DNA of 64,000 nt from Pyxidicoccus parkwaysis (GTDB taxonomy: Bacteria; Myxococcota; Myxococcia; Myxococcales; Myxococcaceae), in contig NZ_CP071090.1 of assembly GCF_017301735.1 (NCBI RefSeq), forward strand, positions 5,322,001 through 5,386,000. Reading direction: 5' to 3'. The position numbers and the translations under genes are program-made. The notes under the pieces are model-generated. The model did not search any database, was not told the origin of the DNA, and saw only the letters and a program-made list of their open reading frames with translations. Positions 10,201 to 20,699 of the stretch are shown here, in pieces. Positions within the stretch are counted from its first letter, which is position 1. Each line of letters opens with the position of its first letter.

Positions 10201-11165
10201 GAGATGCCCCAGTCGTCCAGCACCCCTCCCGCGCTCGACACCCGGGTACCGAAGATTTCGAATCGGGACGCGCGGAAGTCCTCCCAGACGACGAGGTAGC
10301 CCGTCCCGCTGGAGGCCACCGACGGATACTCCTGGCTGTAGACCTGCGGCTCCGGCACCGGCTGGTCCATGCCCATCTCCGGGGAGAGGGTGGGAGCGAG
10401 CGTGGCCGGAAGGACGCTCGACTCCAGCAGTGCCTCGGGCACGACGAACTGGATGGCCCCCGCGTGGAAGCGGGCCTGGAGTGGAGTCCGCCCGCCCGAG
10501 GCATCCACCCAGTCGGCATGGCCATGGCGGAAGCCCAGACCGCTCTTCGCATCACGGAAGTGCAGCCCCGCCGCCGAGCCGCCGCTGAAGGCCAGCCCCT
10601 GCACGGGCACCGTCAACGACAGGTCCCCCGTGCCCTCGGGGACCGCCTCGAGGACCCATTCCCGCTGGATTCCGGCCTCCGAGTTGCGCAGGTGCTCGGA
10701 GAACCCGGCGCGCGTCACCAAGAGGTGCCCGCCCTTCTCCACCCGGGCCCGGACCTCCGTGGCCCGCACCTCGCGAGGCCCCCGGCTCAGGTGAACCGCG
10801 CCCAGCGTCAGGGGCGCCCCTTGAATGACTCCGGGGTGAGCCGAAGCGCGCGGGGCCGCGGGCGTGTCCACCCGGAGATGGAGGAATGGCGTCACCGTCA
10901 GCCCGTCCGCGCCCGCGCGAACGTCGTACGTGGAATGGCCGCCGCGCCAGCCCGTACCCTCGGGACGGAAGGCGAAGTGGACCTGCCGCATGACAGCCGA
11001 GACATCGAATGGCGCGCCGACCTCGGCGGCCGAAGGCGGTGCGGCCTCAGCCGGTGTCCTCTCCTCCTCGGGCGACAAACGGCACGAGAGGACCGAAAGC
11101 GTAAAGACAAACCCGAGGACGGTGCGAAGCCAGGCGGTGGCCCGAGAATGCATGAAGGAAGTCAT
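7270..11165 (-). pseudogene. Large repeat lipoprotein with MYXO-CTERM tail, split by a frameshift
   Basis: Two frames together encode one protein of about 1,300 residues. The N-terminus has a lipoprotein signal ending in the lipobox LSVLSC. Then come about 13 repeats of roughly 50 residues built on VASNGTDYLVVWED followed by IYGARVSSAG and a VLDASGLAIST-like strand, a probable beta-propeller or beta-solenoid. After these are a cadherin/Ig-like domain, a fibronectin-III-like domain, an Asp-Ala-Gly-rich linker, and a terminal MYXO-CTERM signal (SGCGC, hydrophobic span, RRSRRRS). A one-base loss in a G5C4 run near 8593-8602 shifts the frame; reading from VDNQGAP must slip by one base to continue as VASNGTDYFVAWEDF. 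The start is ATG at 11165 or 11153. It could be a real inactivating mutation, a phase-variable site, or an assembly error. The product should be exported and surface-associated. Confidence 0.8.
7442..7495. repeat. 18-bp tandem repeat, three copies
   Basis: Three perfect head-to-tail copies of an 18-bp unit (tccaccatctcgcccgcg) lie inside the linker of the MYXO-CTERM protein. On the coding strand each unit encodes Asp-Ala-Gly-Glu-Met-Val. Unit length is a multiple of three, so copy-number change would lengthen or shorten the linker without breaking the frame. Confidence 0.95.
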
Positions 11166-11303
11166 CCTGCCGCGAGAGCCCCCGCCCCAACTGCGCACGA
11201 GCGTGAGGAAATTGAGGCGCGGAGCTTCCTCGCAAACAACAATGAAAGACAATCCCCGAAGCCCGGGTAACCCAACACCCCATCCAGGCCGTCCCCGCAA
11301 AGC

Positions 11304-11340
11304 AAGAGGGCCGGCGCCCCATGGGAGCACCGGCCCTCTT
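11304..11340 (-). terminator. Rho-independent-like terminator downstream of dnaK
   Basis: An 11-bp perfect stem (AAGAGGGCCGG with CCGGCCCTCTT) around a 15-nt loop lies 39 bp past the dnaK stop. On the minus strand it is followed by TTGCTTT. It separates dnaK from the repeat lipoprotein gene. Confidence 0.8.
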
Positions 11341-11378
11341 TCAATCACTCACATCCGGCGGCTCTCACCGCCCCGGCA

Positions 11379-13292
<1,914 letters not shown>

Positions 13293-13691
13293 GGTTCCTA
13301 TCCTCCGGAAAAGACTGCGTTTTTCTGAAAAGCTCCTGATGTACGCCCAACGTAACCACCCACCCCTTCGTGTCAAACGGGTGAGGCGGCTTCCGGTCCC
13401 TCCTGTGTGAAGGTGGCCACCCCCGGTGCGTAGCGCAGTGCGCAGGCAGGCATGCGCCGCGTCACGCCCGCGCCACCAACGCGGCACGGGTGCGTAACGC
13501 GCTCTACACCTCCGTCACCCTGCGGTAGCAACCGGGCAGCCTGGAGATCAGCAGCCAACGCTGCAACCCCTCGGAATCCCATGCCTGCCCGCCTGCTGAC
13601 GCCTCGCGTCAGGGCTTGGCGAGAAAAGTGCACAGTCGGGCAGCCGTCGCCATCGGGCGCCCCCAGCCCGAGCCACCCAGGAGCCTGCCGC
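13293..13691. other. Divergent intergenic region between dnaK and the lipid-kinase-family gene
   Basis: About 400 bp with the dnaK promoter candidate at its left end. The plus-strand open frame beginning at 13452 runs into the next gene, but its first 80 residues are compositionally random and the family homology starts later, so I treat this stretch as non-coding. Confidence 0.55.
13349..13376 (-). promoter_or_regulatory. Candidate sigma70-type promoter of dnaK
   Basis: On the minus strand there is a consensus -35 TTGACA (13371-13376), a 16-nt spacer, and a -10-like TACGTT (13349-13354), about 55 bp upstream of the GTG. The -35 is perfect; the -10 is weaker. No CIRCE inverted repeat is visible nearby. 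Confidence 0.5.
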
Positions 13692-14786
13692 ATGCTCGTC
13701 CAGCCCCTCCGCTCTCCGGACTTCCGCCGTGCCACTGCGTCGGACACCGCCACGGAGCCGAAGGTCGCGGTGCTGCTGAACGCCAATGCCCGCAAGGTGG
13801 ACGCGCGGGTGGTGAAGTCGCTGTCGCACGTGGTGCCGGAGCAGGACCTGTTCCTCTCGCGCTCGCCGCTGGATGCGCGGCGCATCGTCCAGACGGTGCT
13901 GGAGCGGGGCTACCCCATGGTCTTCACGGGCGGCGGCGACGGCACGTTCATGGGCTTCGTCAACGAGGTGCTGCACCAGGTGGGGCCGCGCGGCCGCTTC
14001 GCGGGCCAGTCCGCGCCCCGCTTCGGCATCCTCAAGCTGGGCACGGGCAACGGCATCGCCAACCACGTCAACGCCTCCAGCACGCGCGGCGACGGCATCC
14101 TCAACGACGTGCTGCGCGCTCGCACGGGTGAGGTGCCCGGCTACCGCGCCATGGACCTGCTGCTGGTGGATGGCCAGCGCGCGCCCTTCGCCGGGCTGGG
14201 TGTGGATGGCAAGGTGCTCAACGACTACATCTGGGTGAAGGAGAACCTGGGCAAGGGCCTTCTCAAGAGCGTCCTCACCGGCAGCGGCGGCTACTTCTCC
14301 GCGGTGGCCTGCAAGACGGTGCCGCACTACCTCACTCACTCCACCTGGGTGGAGTGCGAGGTGGTGAATGGCCAGACCAGCGAGGCGTACCGGCTGGGCG
14401 CCGACGGCCGCGCGGTGGGCGAGGCGCTGGCCCCCGGCGAGACGCTCTTCCGTGGCCGGCTGATGATGGCGGCGGCGGGCACCATGCCCTTCTACGGCTA
14501 CGGCTTCCGCATGTTCCCCTTCGCCAGCGAGCGCCGCGGCTTCATGCAGCTGCGCCTGGGCCAGGTGAAGCCGGGGCAGGTGCTCGCCAACCTGCCGAAG
14601 CTGTGGAACGGCCGCTGGTTCCCGGAAGGCCTGCACGACTTCCACGCGCGCGAGGTGACGATTCGCTTCGCCAACCCCATGCCCTTCCAGGTGGGCGGCG
14701 ACGCGGCCGGCTACCGCGAGCAGGTGACGCTGGCCGTCGCCCCGGAGTCCATCGAGCTGGTGGACTTCAACGGCGCGATGAACTGA
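13692..14786 (+). CDS. Diacylglycerol kinase catalytic-domain family protein
   Basis: A 364-residue soluble protein. The nucleotide-binding signature GGGDGT is at about residues 80-85, preceded by a Rossmann-like start (KVAVLLNANARKV) in which NANA replaces the usual NPxSG. It is followed by GTGNGIAN, matching the conserved LGTGND-type loop. Members phosphorylate diacylglycerol, sphingoid bases or similar lipids at the inner membrane, so membrane-lipid phosphorylation is the likely role; the substrate cannot be told from sequence. The start ATG has AGGAG about 9 nt upstream, and a longer open frame upstream lacks homology. The 3' end is followed by two hairpins and a degenerate second copy of the gene tail. 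Confidence 0.85.
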   Translation: MLVQPLRSPDFRRATASDTATEPKVAVLLNANARKVDARVVKSLSHVVPEQDLFLSRSPLDARRIVQTVLERGYPMVFTGGGDGTFMGFVNEVLHQVGPRGRFAGQSAPRFGILKLGTGNGIANHVNASSTRGDGILNDVLRARTGEVPGYRAMDLLLVDGQRAPFAGLGVDGKVLNDYIWVKENLGKGLLKSVLTGSGGYFSAVACKTVPHYLTHSTWVECEVVNGQTSEAYRLGADGRAVGEALAPGETLFRGRLMMAAAGTMPFYGYGFRMFPFASERRGFMQLRLGQVKPGQVLANLPKLWNGRWFPEGLHDFHAREVTIRFANPMPFQVGGDAAGYREQVTLAVAPESIELVDFNGAMN

Positions 14787-14910
14787 GCCCTGACGGGCTC
14801 GAGCAGCCCCTCCGCTTCGAGAGGGGCACCTCGCCTCGGGTCGACTTCAGCGGCGCGATGAGGTGAAGCCTTCCGGGCTCGACGCGCCTCTCGTGTGCAA
14901 GAGGCCCGCG
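14760..14910. repeat. Imperfect tandem duplication of the gene tail and its terminator
   Basis: The last codons of the lipid-kinase-family gene (VDFNGAMN then stop) and the following hairpins are repeated about 79 bp downstream in diverged form, where the same frame reads VDFSGAMR then stop. Aligned segments include gtggacttcaacggcgcgatga against gtcgacttcagcggcgcgatga split by one mismatch per few bases, then gggctcga in both. The second copy has no gene body. Confidence 0.75.
14787..14824 (+). terminator. Paired hairpins after the lipid-kinase-family gene
   Basis: Just after the stop are two short stems: GAGCCC/GGGCTC with a 4-nt loop and GCCCCTC/GAGGGGC with a short loop. Together they look like a transcription stop for the plus-strand gene. 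A diverged copy of the same pair follows at about 14867-14910. Confidence 0.55.
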
Positions 14911-15675
14911 CTACCCGCGGTCGCGCGACGCCGGAGGCTTCTCGCCCGGCTCCTTGCGGCGGCCCACGACGAAGGCATAGCTGACGCTCGCCTTGCCGTT
15001 GCTCTCCTTGTGCAGGGCCAGCTCCTCGCGCAGCCCCGACGCCTGCGCATTCACGGGCACGGACGCGAGCTGCGCCTCGATGTCCCGGTAGAGCGTGTCC
15101 AGCTCCGCGTCGTGGAGCGTCTCCGCGGACTCAGGCTCGTAGCCAGCGGACTCCACCGTCTGGAGCAGCTCGCGCGGCAGCAGGAGCGGACCGCCCACGC
15201 GGCGCTCCCAGAAGTCCAGCGCGGCCTTCGGAGCGAAGCGCCCCACCCTCGCCGGGAAGGTCATCCCCAGACGGCCCCGCTTCGCCAGCAAGGGCCGCAT
15301 GCCCGTCAGCGTGTTTCGCAGCGGGTACAGCACGTGGCCCTGGATGAGGATGGCGTTGAAGCTGCCCTCGGGCAGGCCCAGCGCGTCCAACGACACGCGC
15401 CGCACCTCGAGCCTGTCTCCGAGGCCCTGCGACTTCACCCGCTCACGCAGCGCGGCCAGCAGGTAGTCGTCCGTGTCCGCGGCCACCACCGAGCAGCCCA
15501 GCTCCTTCACCAGCAGCAGCGCGGCGCCACAATCCGGACCACAGCCCAGCACCAGCACCCGCGCCCCCGGCTCCAGCTGGGCCACCTTCGCGAAGCGGCG
15601 CGTCGACTCGTCCGAGCCGAAGGCGCGACGGACTCCTGCGGGGTGGAACAGCGGGAAGGGCTCGGGGGGGCTCAT
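14911..15675 (-). CDS. Class I SAM-dependent methyltransferase
   Basis: A 254-residue protein with the SAM-binding motif I as VLVLGCGPDCGAALLL (about residues 37-52), an acidic strand-2 end (VVAADTDDYLL), and a motif IV-like segment FNAILIQGHVLYPLRN. No membrane segment is present. The start at ATG 15675 has AGGA 5 nt upstream; a longer frame adds 15 unlikely residues. The substrate is not evident. The gene converges with the lipid-kinase-family gene, and the next gene upstream on this strand is a DUF493 protein. Confidence 0.8.
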   Translation of the reverse strand: MSPPEPFPLFHPAGVRRAFGSDESTRRFAKVAQLEPGARVLVLGCGPDCGAALLLVKELGCSVVAADTDDYLLAALRERVKSQGLGDRLEVRRVSLDALGLPEGSFNAILIQGHVLYPLRNTLTGMRPLLAKRGRLGMTFPARVGRFAPKAALDFWERRVGGPLLLPRELLQTVESAGYEPESAETLHDAELDTLYRDIEAQLASVPVNAQASGLREELALHKESNGKASVSYAFVVGRRKEPGEKPPASRDRG

Positions 15676-15763
15676 GGGATTCCTAATATACCTGCCCCGT
15701 CCGGACTTCCAGCCACGCACCCGCCCCGCGCCACTCGACGAGGGGGCGCGCGATGGCCGTCCC

Positions 15764-16069
15764 TCAGAGGTAATAGACGACTCGCTCGTCCTCGTGGAGC
15801 TCCTTGTAGATGGCCCGCCGCTGCTCCTCGGAGAGCAAGTACACCGATACGCTCAGCGAGATGTATTTGCCCTTGGTGCTGGGCTGTTCGCGGATGGAGT
15901 CCGGGGAGACTTCGGTCCCCATCTGCTTGCGGAACAGCGCTCTCACGTGCTCGGCGAAACCGGCCTCCTGCTTGCCCATCACCTTGAAGGTGTAGACGGT
16001 GGGGTACTCGATGAGGGGCTTCTTCTCCTCCTCCGCGGGAGGGGTGCTTCCAGGGCCGTCCTTCGTCAT
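15764..16069 (-). CDS. DUF493 (YbeD-like) protein
   Basis: A 101-residue protein. The core (IEYPTVYTFKVMGKQEAGF ... KGKYISLSVSVYLLSEEQ ... IYKELHEDERVVYYL) matches the small alpha/beta YbeD/DUF493 family, whose fold resembles regulatory ACT-like domains and whose role is unclear. An alternative GTG at 16108 overlaps the PhoH stop and would add 13 residues. I prefer the ATG at 16069 because the homologous part begins shortly after, but neither start has a clear SD. It is probably co-transcribed with and coupled to phoH. Confidence 0.85.
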   Translation of the reverse strand: MTKDGPGSTPPAEEEKKPLIEYPTVYTFKVMGKQEAGFAEHVRALFRKQMGTEVSPDSIREQPSTKGKYISLSVSVYLLSEEQRRAIYKELHEDERVVYYL

Positions 16070-16104
16070 GGCACGTCTCGTCGTCGGTTGCGCGGCGCAG
16101 GCGC

Positions 16105-17424
16105 TCACAGCAGGTTGGCGGCCAGCTCGGCCAGGGGGCTGCGCTCACCCTTGGCCATGGTGATGTGGCCGGCGATCTTCTCGTTCTTGAAGCGGTTGAC
16201 CACGTGCACCAGGCCGTTGTTGGTCGAGTCCACGTACGGGTTGTCGATCTGGAACGGGTCTCCCGTGAGGATGATCTTCGTGTTGTCGCCCACGCGGGTG
16301 ATGATGGTCTTCACCTCGTGCGGCGTGAGGTTCTGTGCCTCGTCCACGATGATGAACTGGTTGGGCAGGCTGCGGCCGCGGATATACGTCAGCGGCTCGA
16401 TTTCCATCAGGCCCAGGTCCAACAGCTCGTGGTAGCCGCGCCCGGCCTTCTTGTCCGCGCGGCTGAGGTTCATCAGGAACTCCACGTTGTCGAAGATGGG
16501 CTGCATCCAGGGGTTGAGCTTCTCCTCGACGCTGCCGGGCAGGTAGCCGATGTCGCGCCCCAGCGGGAAGATGGGCCGGCTCACCAGCAGCTTCTGGTAC
16601 AGCCCCTCCTCCGTCACCTTCTGCAGACCCGCCGCAATCGCGAGCAGCGTCTTGCCCGTGCCGGCCTTGCCGACAATCGTGACGAGCTTGATGTCGTCAT
16701 TGAGGAGCAGGTCCAGGCAGAAGGCCTGCTCCATGTTGCGCGGGCGCACGCCCCAGGTGCCGTCCTTGATGGTGCGCACCAGCGGCACGAGCCGGCCCTT
16801 GGTGCCGTGGAAGCGGCCCATGGCGGTGTGGGACGGGTTCGTCTCGTCCTTGAGCAGCACCACCTGGTTGGGGGCGAGCGTGTCCGCGTCGGGCAGCTCC
16901 ACCTCGGCGCCCTGCTTGTACATCTGGTCGACGAGGTCCTTCGGGACGAGCCGCTCGGTGAAGCCGGTGTACAGCTCGGTGATTTCCACCCGCTCGGCGT
17001 CGTAGTCCTCGGCGATGAGGCCAAGCGCGTCCGCGCGGATGCGCAGGTTGGTGTCCTTGGTGATGAAGACGGCCTGCGTCTCCGGCTCCTTCTCCATCAG
17101 GTCGATGGCCACCGCGAGGATGCGGTTGTCCATCAGGTTGCTGTCCGCCATGGACAGCGGCAGCTCGCGGTCGGTGAAGTTGACGCGGAGCATGCCTCCG
17201 TGCGGCAGGGGCACGCCCTCCTTCAGCGAGCCCTCCGCGCGGAAGGAGTCGAGGTAGCGGGCCACCAGTCGCGCATTACGTCCCAGCTCGGAGAGATCGC
17301 GCTTGAACTGATCGATCTCCTCGATGACGTAGATGGGGATGATGACGTTGTTGTCCTTGAAGCCGTAGATGCTGCGCGGATCGTGGAGGAGGACGTTGGT
17401 ATCGAGGATGAAGTTCTTTCGCAT
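16105..17424 (-). CDS. PIN domain-PhoH ATPase fusion (PhoH2 type)
   Basis: A 439-residue two-domain protein. The N-terminal PIN nuclease domain (about 1-150) begins KNFILDTNVLLHDP with the first catalytic Asp in DTN, and further acidic residues follow (for example FITKDTNL). The PhoH ATPase domain (about 220-439) has Walker A GKAGTGKT (about 253-260) and Walker B FIIVDEAQNLTPHE, then ILTGDPFQID. PIN-PhoH proteins act as RNA helicase/ribonucleases and resemble the toxin half of PhoAT systems, but no antitoxin-like gene sits upstream. It heads a likely operon with the DUF493 gene. Confidence 0.93.
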   Translation of the reverse strand: MRKNFILDTNVLLHDPRSIYGFKDNNVIIPIYVIEEIDQFKRDLSELGRNARLVARYLDSFRAEGSLKEGVPLPHGGMLRVNFTDRELPLSMADSNLMDNRILAVAIDLMEKEPETQAVFITKDTNLRIRADALGLIAEDYDAERVEITELYTGFTERLVPKDLVDQMYKQGAEVELPDADTLAPNQVVLLKDETNPSHTAMGRFHGTKGRLVPLVRTIKDGTWGVRPRNMEQAFCLDLLLNDDIKLVTIVGKAGTGKTLLAIAAGLQKVTEEGLYQKLLVSRPIFPLGRDIGYLPGSVEEKLNPWMQPIFDNVEFLMNLSRADKKAGRGYHELLDLGLMEIEPLTYIRGRSLPNQFIIVDEAQNLTPHEVKTIITRVGDNTKIILTGDPFQIDNPYVDSTNNGLVHVVNRFKNEKIAGHITMAKGERSPLAELAANLL

Positions 17425-17677
17425 CGTGGGTTGCGCGACCTGAAGGTACGGGTGCGACCGCTGTGGCGTGCGACGGGGCTTCTTGTGCTACCCAATATAG
17501 ACACCGCCCTCCAGGGAAACAGCCAGCTTCTCGCCTGGAAGGCCGGCTGTCCGAAACCCCACGCCCGTCGCACACGAGCCAGCGTCCCGGGCCCGCGGCC
17601 TTCGGGCCCTGGCCATTGAACGTCCGGGGCCCATGCCCCCAGTCCCGTCGGGCCACAGGGCTGTAGCGCCCCGGACT

Positions 17678-18628
17678 TCAGTGCGCGGCGACGGGCGCGA
17701 GCGGATCATACCCGAGCAACTCCGCCACCCGCCCGGGCGGCGGCCCAGGCGGCATGCGCTCCCAGGGGAAGCGCTGCTGGAGCGCCTCCTCGTCCAGGAC
17801 GAGCGGCTGCCGGGCATGGAGCTGGAGTGCGTCGTCCCACTCGCGCGCGTCGAAGTGGTGGATGAGCCGGCGGCTGAGGGGAGACAGCATGGGGGTGGGC
17901 ATGAAGGGCATGGGCTGGCCCTGGGCGTCGCGCATGCAGCCCAGTTCCACCGCCCAGGCGACGAGCCAGCGGGGGCGTTGCTGACCGGCGGCCTTCAAGG
18001 CGAGGAAGCGCCCGTGGTGGGCACCGTCCACGAAGAGGAAGCGGCGCTCGTAGACGCAGGCAGCGGCGAAGGTGGAGGGAATGAGGGCCAGGGCCTCGGC
18101 GCCGATGCGGCGGGCCATGAGCAGGAGCAGGTCGAGAATCTGCCCGGAGAGCGAGAGGCCGGGGTGGCACTGTCCGGGCAGCGGGGGCCGGTTCCAGTCG
18201 AAGGGGCGGGCCGGGTTCTGGAGGAGGAGCGAGTCCACGTAGAGGAGCGGCGCGGTGGCGAGCCCGTCCTCCAGGCCCACCTCGGCGCCGATGCTCTTGC
18301 GGAGGCTCACGTCGGCGACGGGGACGTAGAAGCGGCGGCTCCAGAGGACGAGGCGCGGGCGGTACGGGTCCTCGCAGCGGACGCGGAGCTCCAACGGGCC
18401 CACGCGCTCCTCCACGCGCTGGAGCAGGCCATAGGCGCGCAGGGCGCGCTCCAGGCCCTCGTGGCTGTAGGTGCCGAAGACGAGGTCGACGCGGGACTGC
18501 TGGGAGTCTCCGCCGAGGCCGAGGTCTTCCAGGGTGAGGTCCTCGTTCTCGGAGACAGCCAGGTCCGCTCCGCTCAGGTGCCGGTAGATGCGGCGGAAGC
18601 GGGTGTTGATGGACTGCGTCCGAGGCAT
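17678..18628 (-). CDS. Conserved hypothetical protein coupled to greB
   Basis: A 316-residue soluble protein starting MPRTQSINTRFRRIYRHL. No signal peptide or known catalytic motif is visible. It has a mixed alpha/beta pattern, with a central hydrophobic segment LSGQILDLLLLMARRIGAEAL and a C-terminal Pro-rich end. Its SD (AGGAGG, 6 nt spacing) overlaps the TAG stop of greB, so translation is coupled to greB. I do not recognise the family; co-expression with a transcription elongation factor is the only functional hint. Confidence 0.78.
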   Translation of the reverse strand: MPRTQSINTRFRRIYRHLSGADLAVSENEDLTLEDLGLGGDSQQSRVDLVFGTYSHEGLERALRAYGLLQRVEERVGPLELRVRCEDPYRPRLVLWSRRFYVPVADVSLRKSIGAEVGLEDGLATAPLLYVDSLLLQNPARPFDWNRPPLPGQCHPGLSLSGQILDLLLLMARRIGAEALALIPSTFAAACVYERRFLFVDGAHHGRFLALKAAGQQRPRWLVAWAVELGCMRDAQGQPMPFMPTPMLSPLSRRLIHHFDAREWDDALQLHARQPLVLDEEALQQRFPWERMPPGPPPGRVAELLGYDPLAPVAAH

Positions 18629-18637
18629 GACGGCCTC

Positions 18638-19168
18638 CTATTCGTAGCGGATGTCGACCACGGTGAGCTCGATTTCTCCCCGGGGGCGGCGCACCTCGAC
18701 GGAGTCACCGACGGCCTTGCGCAGCAGCGCGCGGCCGATGGGGGACTCCACGCTGATGCGGCCTCCGGCGGCGTCGATCTCATCGGAACCGACTATCTGG
18801 TACGTGGTCCGCGCGCCGTCCTCGTCCTCCAGGGTGACGGTGGCCCCGAAGTAGATTCGTTCACGCTCGGTCTGTTCAGCGGGCGTGACGATGGTGGCGG
18901 TGTCCAGGCGCTTCTGTAGGAAGCGCAGGCGCCGGTCGATTTCGCGCAGGCGCTTCTTGCCGTAGATGTACTCGGCATTCTCGGAGCGGTCTCCCTGGGC
19001 GGCGGCGGCGGAGACCTCGGCCGTGACTTTGGGACGCTCCTCGTTGAGGAGGTGGACCAATTCGCGGTGCATGCGCTCGGCGCCCGCGCGGGTGAGGTAG
19101 CGGCGGAACGGGGCCTTCTCCTCGTCGTCCTCGATGTCGTCCATGTCGGGGTGTGCGTCCTGGGACAT
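18638..19168 (-). CDS. greB: Transcription elongation factor GreB
   Basis: A 176-residue GreA/GreB-family protein. The N-terminal coiled coil (about 20-95) contains the tip signature GDRSENAEYIYGKKRLREIDRR split around the acidic D and E that act at the RNA polymerase secondary channel. The YIYGKKRLRE form is diagnostic of GreB rather than GreA. The C-terminal FKBP-like domain (about 100-176) contains GSDEIDA and SPIGRALL. It rescues backtracked polymerase by stimulating transcript cleavage. An acidic extension (DMDDIEDDEE) precedes the coiled coil. The SD is AGGGAG close to the ATG. Confidence 0.95.
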   Translation of the reverse strand: MSQDAHPDMDDIEDDEEKAPFRRYLTRAGAERMHRELVHLLNEERPKVTAEVSAAAAQGDRSENAEYIYGKKRLREIDRRLRFLQKRLDTATIVTPAEQTERERIYFGATVTLEDEDGARTTYQIVGSDEIDAAGGRISVESPIGRALLRKAVGDSVEVRRPRGEIELTVVDIRYE

Positions 19169-19359
19169 GCTCCCTGTATACCGCCGGACGATGACGGCGG
19201 AGTGGAGGCGGCGGCCCGGACGTTCACCGGAGGTCGGGAAGCGGGTGTCAGGAAGGAAGGCGTGTGCTCGCCAGTGGAAAGCGCTGGGGAGTGCTGGTAG
19301 GAAGCGCCTGCCCCGGGGGCTTGCGGGGAGCTGTGCGGTGGTCGAAAAAAGAATAGTGC

Positions 19360-19432
<73 letters not shown>

Positions 19433-19451
19433 TGTTGTAGGGAGCAGAGCC

Positions 19452-19524
19452 GTCCCCGTCGTCTAGAGGCCCAGGACGCTGGCCTTTCAAGCCGGTAACA
19501 CGGGTTCGAATCCCGTCGGGGACA
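19452..19524 (+). tRNA. tRNA-Glu (UUC)
   Basis: A 73-nt cloverleaf 20 nt after tRNA-Lys: acceptor GTCCCCG/CGGGGAC, anticodon stem CTGGC/GCCGG with loop CTTTCAA giving anticodon TTC, T arm ACGGG-TTCGAAT-CCCGT, discriminator A. CCA is not encoded. Its 3' end is duplicated 1,830 bp downstream. Confidence 0.97.
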
Positions 19525-19532
19525 CTGTAACT

Positions 19533-19572
19533 GGGGCCGGAAGCCGCTGAGACTTCAGCGGCTTCCGGCCCC
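19533..19572 (+). terminator. Terminator of the tRNA operon
   Basis: An 18-bp perfect stem (GGGGCCGGAAGCCGCTGA with its complement) around a 4-nt loop lies 9 nt after tRNA-Glu. No long T run follows. A diverged copy sits at 21358-21395. Confidence 0.85.
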
Positions 19573-19769
19573 GGTGCTTTCTGGCGCCATACGAAACGTG
19601 AAATGGCCGGTGTGCTGCGCGCGTTGATCGTCGACGTTGCGACTGACGACGGCGAATGCGCCGCTGCTCGCTCGTCGTCAGGGAAAGCTGTACGGAACCC
19701 CGAATCCGCCCTCGTCGTGCGCGCTAGCGTCCGATCGCGGCGACGATCCCCGCCACGAATCCGCTGTCG

Positions 19770-20573
19770 CTATGAGAGGTGCGCCCTTACGAAGGCCATC
19801 GCCCGAGCGATGATTTCGCGGGAGCGCTCGACGTCGTCCAGGACGTCGAAGGTGTGACGGCCTTCCGGATGGTCGGCGAAGTCAATCTGAACGTCGGCAG
19901 CGGCCGCTTCGCGCATGAAGGCGTCAATCGACTGGTTCACCATCGGCGAATCCTGGCCGGCCCGGGCAACGAAGAGGGGCAGCCCCTTGGCCCGTGTCCC
20001 TACGAGCGCGGCGGGCGAGTGGGCGGCAGCCTGCTCCAAGATGACGGCCGGCGCCCCCGGAGGCACGAGGACCCGGAGGTCGAGGAGCGCATAGAACGCG
20101 AGCACGCAGCGCACGGAGGTCGGGCGTTCGCGGAGGACCCACGAGAGCTGCGGTCCTGCGCCTGAGAAATACCAGAGCGCGATCCGGGACGGGTCCACGT
20201 TCAGCCTGTCCGCGTGGGTCCGGACGTACTCCACCGCCGCGGCGATGTCGCTCTGGGAGCGAGAGTAGTCCTCCGGCGCGTGCAGACGATGATTGAAGGC
20301 CACCCCCACGAGCCCGGACGCTGCCGCGAGCGCCGAGTAGGACTGGAAGATGCCCCACTGCTTGGGTGGCACGCCCTCTCGCGGGATGGGGCCGCCGTGG
20401 ACGAAGAAGATGGCCGGCACCCGGGCTCCGGATGGGAGGTTGGGCGGCAACTGCAGGTCCATCAGCAGCTTCTCGTCTCCGTCCACGCGGTAGACTTCGT
20501 TGCGCCGCGTTGCCGTGTGGTTCATCCCCTCGACGCGGTAGACGATGGGCTTGCTCAGGTCGATCTCTGCCAT
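19770..20573 (-). CDS. Alpha/beta hydrolase inside the tRNA-flanked segment
   Basis: A 267-residue alpha/beta hydrolase of the BAAT/dienelactone-hydrolase-like type. The oxyanion motif HGGP is at about residue 59. The nucleophile region reads WYFSGAGPQLSW (about 131-142), an atypical elbow lacking the first Gly of GxSxG. The catalytic His is likely in EGRHTFDV (about 237). The start ATG at 20573 has a GAGGAC SD. The frame stays open upstream to ATG 20699, and those extra 42 residues contain RRNEKKRARALQKQSGEPY, a basic helical motif seen at the head of unrelated small proteins; a real N-terminal extension is possible. No membrane segment is present. It is the only recognisable gene between the two tRNA-Glu 3' ends. 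Confidence 0.75.
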   Translation of the reverse strand: MAEIDLSKPIVYRVEGMNHTATRRNEVYRVDGDEKLLMDLQLPPNLPSGARVPAIFFVHGGPIPREGVPPKQWGIFQSYSALAAASGLVGVAFNHRLHAPEDYSRSQSDIAAAVEYVRTHADRLNVDPSRIALWYFSGAGPQLSWVLRERPTSVRCVLAFYALLDLRVLVPPGAPAVILEQAAAHSPAALVGTRAKGLPLFVARAGQDSPMVNQSIDAFMREAAAADVQIDFADHPEGRHTFDVLDDVERSREIIARAMAFVRAHLS

Positions 20574-20699
20574 TTGGGTCCTCACTCGCGAAACGATTGC
20601 GTGAGAGCGCCGGAGGCTTTCGAGAACGGCCGTATACGGCTCGCCGCTCTGCTTCTGGAGCGCACGAGCCCTCTTCTTTTCATTCCGACGGACGGTCAT

